Of a stretch of DNA of 11,660 nucleotides, positions 7,347 to 11,660 are shown one piece after another. The notes beneath the pieces are model-generated. The model was not told the origin of the DNA and made no database searches. It saw nothing but the letters and a program-made list of their open reading frames with translations. The first letter of the stretch is position 1, and each line of letters opens with the position of its first letter. The stretch is from Cymbomonas tetramitiformis (taxonomy: Eukaryota > Chlorophyta > Pyramimonadophyceae > Pyramimonadales > Pyramimonadaceae). The translations under genes were made by a program, and so were the position numbers. Location of the stretch: positions 46,795 through 58,454 of the forward strand of contig LGRX02030463.1 in the NCBI GenBank assembly GCA_001247695.2, given 5' to 3'.

Positions 7347-8594
7347 TCAGTTCAGTGAAGTAAACCCAAGTCCCTTGCCCACGCTTTCGCTCAAGAGATA
7401 CTGTCCTGGCTCAGATCGTTTGTACTCCATAGGACTGTCGTCATAGTAAAATCTGAGCTGATTGCGCCCAGTATTAGCTACATGCCACACTCCAGGCTGC
7501 TGGTTGGCCTGATCGAATGTTCCTGTCGGAGCCCATTGTGGAGGGATTGATTGCTTTTTTATGCCGAAAGTTTGTCGTGCACCATAAACGCCACCGACTC
7601 CTAGAAGCAAATACAACACGTCTTTCCTTAAGAGGAATGACAACACGAAGTGAATGATGGCATCCAAAAACTCCCCGACCCGTCCAAAGATGCTGCCACT
7701 CGAGGAGACCCTGAAGTTGCTTTTGGTCCTCGGGAAGCCGTTGACCTGCGTCTTCCCCTGCTCCGCCAGAGTCTTCTGAAATAACTTGGATGCCTGTCGA
7801 CGCATAGGTAGCTGGTTACGTGCGTGCTTCGGCTCTGCTTTGGCAGTGTTTTGCTGCAGAAATCAAAGTTCGGGAACGCAGCAGTAGCCTCGCAAAGTGA
7901 GTGCCCCCCTCACTTCTCCGTCCCAAGACAGGGAGTGCTCGGAGGAGTGATATTCTGTGAAGCCACTCGATGCGCGCCTATGGTGTATGCAGCTAAGCGA
8001 GCAGCACCTGTAAGGCGATAGCACCTCTAAAAGAAACTTGGCACTCAGAAAGCCTATTGGCGTATAAGATTCCTGCAATGATCTCTTACCTGTTGGCGAT
8101 GGGACTCTTCTGTAGCTCGGGGAATGGCGCCGCTCTTCCCGGACTGCGCAGTTGTGAGCCGACACCTCAGCTTGTGCTCAACAGCATAATTCAGCTCCAT
8201 GCTTGTAACTCCGTGCTTGCACTGTGTAGAAGACGGTGTCCGCAAGAACAGAACGAGCACGAACATATGAAAATGCAGACCCGAAGGTTGTTAAGCGGTG
8301 GGGGCTGACCATTGAAGGTTCATCACTCACAGGCTGCCACATCGGCACATTTTCCTTGACGGATATGAGCGCAGTCAGCATCGTGTTCCCGACGTAGAAG
8401 ATGGCGAGCAAGGCCAGAAAGAAAACCAAAACCATGTTTGTTTTTGGTTGCTTCTTCCCGCTTGGTGCCATATGCACTTGCTCCTGAGAGTTTGGTTTCA
8501 AATACGATGGAGGGGACTGGTGGGTAGTGTGTTCCGTATTTGTTCTCGATGGAGGCGGTGAATACGTCTGAGATAGTTGGTTCGGGCTCCTCAT
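7347..8594 (-). CDS. Unrecognised protein with two hydrophobic segments (four-exon model)
   Basis: The model joins 8594-8331, 8221-8090, 8024-7914 and 7853-7347 (TGA), all phase 0, giving about 337 residues. Donors are GTGAGT, GTAAGA and GTGAGG; acceptors are CTACACAG, TTTTAGAG and TTCTGCAG; the last two introns are 65 and 60 bp. The N-terminus is Ser/Pro/Thr-rich and followed by a single membrane-helix-like stretch (MVLVFFLALLAIFYVGN). The last exon has a basic segment (MRRQASKLFQKTLAEQGK) and a second hydrophobic stretch around FVLSFLL and VLYLLLGVGGVY, then a soluble tail with LRFYYDDSPMEYKRSEPGQY. No family is recognised, so no function is proposed. Exon 4 alone, from the ATG at 7805, is a 152-residue frame and could be a separate gene. 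The start at 8594 is the first ATG downstream of the neighbouring gene's predicted stop in the frame used. Confidence 0.5.
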
Positions 8595-8775
8595 TGTTGT
8601 CGGGTCAGCAAGCGGGGTTTTCAGCGATTCCTGCAGAGTAGAAGTCCTCTTCAACGTGGGAGTGGCGGGGGATTCCGCGCTGTCCCACAACCCCTTCCTT
8701 CAAATGGCGCTCAACTCTTCCGACAGCAGAGTCAGTCGTATTCGTGGAGGAAATGCCGGAGGCAGGATGCCAACG

Positions 8776-10694
8776 TCAAAACCCCTTTACCCTCATGTCA
8801 CTGAAACACAACTTCATTCTTACAGTGTACTTCTCTTGCCACGTGAAAGCGTTCAGTTAGCTTCGGCTCATGGGAGTAACAAGAAAAGGACTGTACCTCG
8901 GAGCATGAAACCACTTGAGGAGATCCTGCCAGCAAACGAAAGATCTCATAGTAACGCGCAAGGCATAGTAAACCAACGCACACAGTTTGTTGACTTGCAC
9001 ATAAACATCAACTCCCTAAAGATAATCGACAAAGCACAGGAGTTTTCGTGAAGGACCACAGTTAATATTCGGTTGATACGGTTTCATGGACTGCAAGCTA
9101 TTTCACAAGAACTCAACTTATGACGGCGAGTAACCTCTGTTTAGGCCACTTGTCCCCGAACAGTCTTTTTTATTTGGGGATTTTATGCTCGATGAACAAC
9201 GCTTCACGTTTCCAAGTGTGCCAAGCGAGGAGGAGGGAGAGTGCGCGTTACCTGGAACTCGCCCTGAAAAGTAATGGTGGGGTGCACTTTCAGGGCCGCA
9301 GAGATACGATCCACAACCTGTGAGCGGACGGCTAACATCAAGTTCCCCAGAAACGAGCACTAATGCTCCACTTGCCACAAAAAAAACATGAGAAATACGA
9401 ACAACAAGTAGTGCAGACAAAAGTGAAGAGTTTTCGCACCGCAACCCTAATCTGTTCTTCATACTCCGGAACCTTGAGTGCCAGTGTCATAAGCGCACCA
9501 GAGAGCGCCCACTGCGAAGACACGACACGGCGCCGTGAATTTTTGGGTCTACGATTTTCGGGTCGAGTTACCAGATAGTATTTGAACCCAGAATAGGATA
9601 TAAGCTAGCGAAGAACGTCCTGATGCAAGATACTCGGGAGACTGTAGATCTACTCACGGGCAACCGTAAGGACAATTTGGCGTCACAAAACGCACAAGAT
9701 AACATGCACTAGGCCGCGCAGCGCAGACACCTTGAACTGTGAGGCATGCGAACGTGAGGAAAATCCGCAAAGATTCCAAAAAAGGGGAAAATTCTGGTAA
9801 AGCATACTAGCGATGCGCTATAAAAGAGAAGCATAAAACTTAGACTCGTTTGAGCTACCTGAATGGACATGTGGTTGAAAAACTTGTCAAGCGCACGAAC
9901 GAACTGCTGCAGACCACCGGCTTCAAGAAACTGCAACGACACAAACAGAGACTTGTAAGTAATAAGAGCAGAACGAGCAGAACAAATATGACACGCGCCT
10001 AATGCAGCCACGCATACATATAAAGCTCCGACGTGCTGATCATCTACCACTCTCTCAGGGTTTGCCGCAAAGCAGATGGGTATGTAGGTGCAATATGCCG
10101 TAAGGTGTCGAGCCGTACTTTCCATGTGATAAACAAAGGCTGCCACTTTCTGGGGCAGCACCTTTTGGTAGAAACCCGGCCAAGGCTCCGTCTTTTCGGC
10201 CATAGCCGCCCAGGTTGCGACCCCAGCCACCTCCATGACACGCGGGTCTCTGCCGACCACTTTAAGTTTTTCAAGCACCGCTGGTAGACCGCCCGAAATG
10301 TGGAGAGTGGTGAACCACTTCAGCGCAGCACTCTGTCAAACAGTCCGCCATAGTATCACTAAAACAACATATTACCAATAGGGTTTGAATGATATCGCAC
10401 TCCTGAGTGCAAAAATTAGATGAATTTTCACAACTACAGCAGAATATTATACAGGAAAGGTGCAGAACTCCTACAACTCGAAAAGACCAAAGGTCTACGT
10501 GCAGAATATAATAGCTTTGAAACAGTTTCATTTCAGCGCACCTTGCTATCCCAGGTTTTGTTATCGAGAGCATCGATAAGTTGTGGGTGCTTGGCCACGA
10601 AACCTTGAAAAAATTGATTAACAACTTCTTTGGTCTGAGAGGACTTGCCAGTAAGACCACTGGCACGCCTGCTCTCCTTTCTGGCGGACGACAT
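8776..10694 (-). CDS. Armadillo/HEAT-like repeat protein, multi-exon
   Basis: Start ATG at 10694 (MSSARKESRR). Supported phase-0 exons: 10694-10542, 10332-10162, 9930-9859, 9511-9440, 9317-9252 and 9015-8897 (leaving two bases), then 8800-8776 to a TGA. A further exon starts at 9736 (FKVSALRGL...) with an unclear end. Several donors are GTGC-type (GTGCGC, GTGCTG, GTGCGA). Joined, the protein shows the armadillo rhythm: ISGGLPAVLEKLK, then VMEVAGVATWAAMAEK, FLEAGGLQQFVRALDKF, WALSGALMTLALK, VVDRISAALKVHP and VNKLCALVYYALR. These match GG-I-x-x-I-L-x-A-L-K and Q-x-x-A-x-x-A-L-x-x-L. Such alpha-solenoids bind other proteins; the partner and compartment are unknown. The basic, Ser-rich first 20 residues look disordered. 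The repeat assignment is fairly firm; the region 9512-9736 and the last exon are provisional. Confidence 0.6.
9683..9736 (-). CDS. Provisional armadillo exon with unresolved 3' end
   Basis: After the acceptor CCTCACAG the phase-0 frame reads FKVSALRGLVHVI and reaches a TGA at 9685-9683. The ALRGLVHVI pattern suits the third helix of an armadillo repeat following ...FFNHMSIQ. A GTGCAT donor after Leu 9 (exon 9736-9710) or a GTGCGT donor a little further on would avoid the stop. If used as is, it would end the protein early. Confidence 0.3.
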   Translation of the reverse strand, partial: FKVSALRGLVHVILCVL

Positions 10695-10947
10695 GATGTT
10701 TTTGCGAGATGAAACAGGTCAGCCTTTCAGCTGGAATCGCAATGTTAATACCCCGAAGAGGTCACGTTCAGTGTTCGAAATTTGCGTACGGTTTGTTGCG
10801 CGAGAATTCGAGCCACGCTTTTCAAAGAGCCCACTGTTTCAAGCCTCCCGAGGCCACATACAATCACCTTCCCTTAAATTTCCGCTCAAAAAAACAATCG
10901 GCAACCAGGTGCCTGCAGGATCTCCATTTCGCCGTTCGTGGCATTTC
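10695..10947. other. 5' flank of the armadillo gene, no gene seen
   Basis: The + strand open frames across this stretch start antisense to the armadillo first exon and show no domain pattern. No clear TATA box is visible on the minus strand. The start context of the armadillo gene is AAACATCATG, with A at -3. Confidence 0.35.
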
Positions 10948-11102
10948 GATGTTCGTGGCATGACATGACATGTCACGATGCGATGCGATGCGATGTCATG
11001 TCATGTCATGTCATGTCATATGTCATGTCACGATGTCACGATGTACGATGTCACGATGCGATGTCACGATGTCACGATGTCATGTCATGCCACGAACATC
11101 GC
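10948..11102. repeat. Pentanucleotide (ATGTC)n and related repeats flanked by a 24-bp inverted repeat
   Basis: The interior is made of ATGTC, CACGATGT and GCGAT runs. The borders are inverted copies: CGATGTTCGTGGCATGACAT from 10948 and ATGTCATGCCACGAACATCG ending at 11102, identical over 24 bp as the complement. More ATGTC copies continue to about 11140. It encodes only a Cys/His/Met low-complexity string, so it is treated as non-coding. Confidence 0.85.
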
Positions 11103-11660
11103 CATCGCATGTCATGTCATGTCATCTTGACATGTCATGTGTATCGGTCGGGTACGATCCCGCTCCCGCTCCCGCGCCGGTCGCGGTCGTGCGGGCGGGA
11201 ACTCAAACTGACGGCGCGGCGTGCGATCGGATTTAGGACAACCTCATCTGTTGACCTGTCCCAAACTCGCAATTACGAGTTTACGACGCGAATACGTGCA
11301 GATTCCCGACAACATTTTCAAAAAATAGCCAATAGAATTGCTAATGATAAAAGATCTGAATATACCGTACATGAATATCCACCATAGACGGTGCGGTGTC
11401 ACGTTCTGGGTTCTCGATCTTTCGAGAACAAAGAGTGAAGCGAGAAACCGAGAAAAAGCGAGAATCGGAATGCATAAAATGAAAAATCGTGATCGCACGA
11501 TTCACAATTATAGAAAAGTATTTCACAATTCACAATTATAAAATACGGAGTGAAAACCGCAATACCCCCCCCTCCACTTCCGACTTGGTCGCGTTCGGAA
11601 AGTGGGGGTTCGTGGGGGGGACTTGGGACTTGTCCGCGCCTAGGTGGGTGGGGGTAGGGG
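11103..11660. other. Right edge: hairpins and G/C runs, no gene seen
   Basis: GTTCTCGATCTTTCGAGAAC (11410-11429) is an 8-bp perfect stem with a four-base loop. TTCACAATT recurs at 11501 and 11522, with CACAATTATA following. Around 11565-11608 a C-rich strand (TCCACTTCCGA) faces an imperfect complement (TCGGAAAGTGGGGG). The last 60 bp carry G runs of 5, 7, 3, 3, 5 and 4, and the run pattern continues past the window. Confidence 0.5.

Noticed and set aside
10645..10968. 107-codon open frame on + strand
   Set aside because: It overlaps the armadillo first exon in antisense, has no domain pattern and ends in simple repeat.
10938..11387. Cys/His/Met-rich open frames resembling metal-binding repeats
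   Set aside because: They are translations of the (ATGTC)n simple repeat.

Overview
This is nuclear DNA from a eukaryote, most likely a protist such as an alga or an alveolate relative. No prokaryotic gene structure is visible. Coding segments are short, separated by mostly 50-240 bp introns, and join in phase at GT-AG (often GTGC or GTGAG) boundaries. They sit among minisatellites, palindromes and a terminal-inverted-repeat element. Base composition changes sharply: very GC-rich at 390-1130 and AT-rich at 3900-6400. The species cannot be named from the sequence alone.

Left part (1-3280, + strand). A gene that enters from the left edge encodes the lower ectodomain, second transmembrane helix and cytosolic tail of a divergent P2X-like (ATP-gated) cation channel. 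Five phase-0 exons can be joined. The first visible intron has an apparent GC donor, carries a 21-bp-period GC-rich minisatellite, and keeps the exon-1 frame open until 1065. The tail ends inside a 37-bp minisatellite (2231-2640) that contains a perfect 185-bp higher-order duplication. Further tail exons may lie at 2851-3280.

Middle part (3281-7346). No well-supported gene is visible. It holds a G-quadruplex motif (4191-4217), a symmetric inverted array of 21-bp units around an 18-bp palindrome (4738-4881) that runs in register into a second 21-bp repeat family (4882-4944), a TATA-like site (5444), a 226-bp fold-back element (5920-6145), and a 480-bp non-autonomous DNA transposon with TIRs and a TGA target duplication (6435-6914).

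Right part (7347-10694, - strand). Two intron-rich genes lie head to tail. The upstream one (8776-10694) encodes an armadillo/HEAT-like repeat protein whose phase-0 exons match repeat helices. The downstream one (7347-8594) encodes an unrecognised protein with two hydrophobic segments. Their join is about 180 bp. Beyond 10694 come a pentanucleotide (ATGTC) hairpin array and a hairpin- and G-rich right edge.

All splice models were built by eye from frame continuity and splice signals; no alignment or search was run. The P2X and armadillo calls rest on recognised residue patterns.
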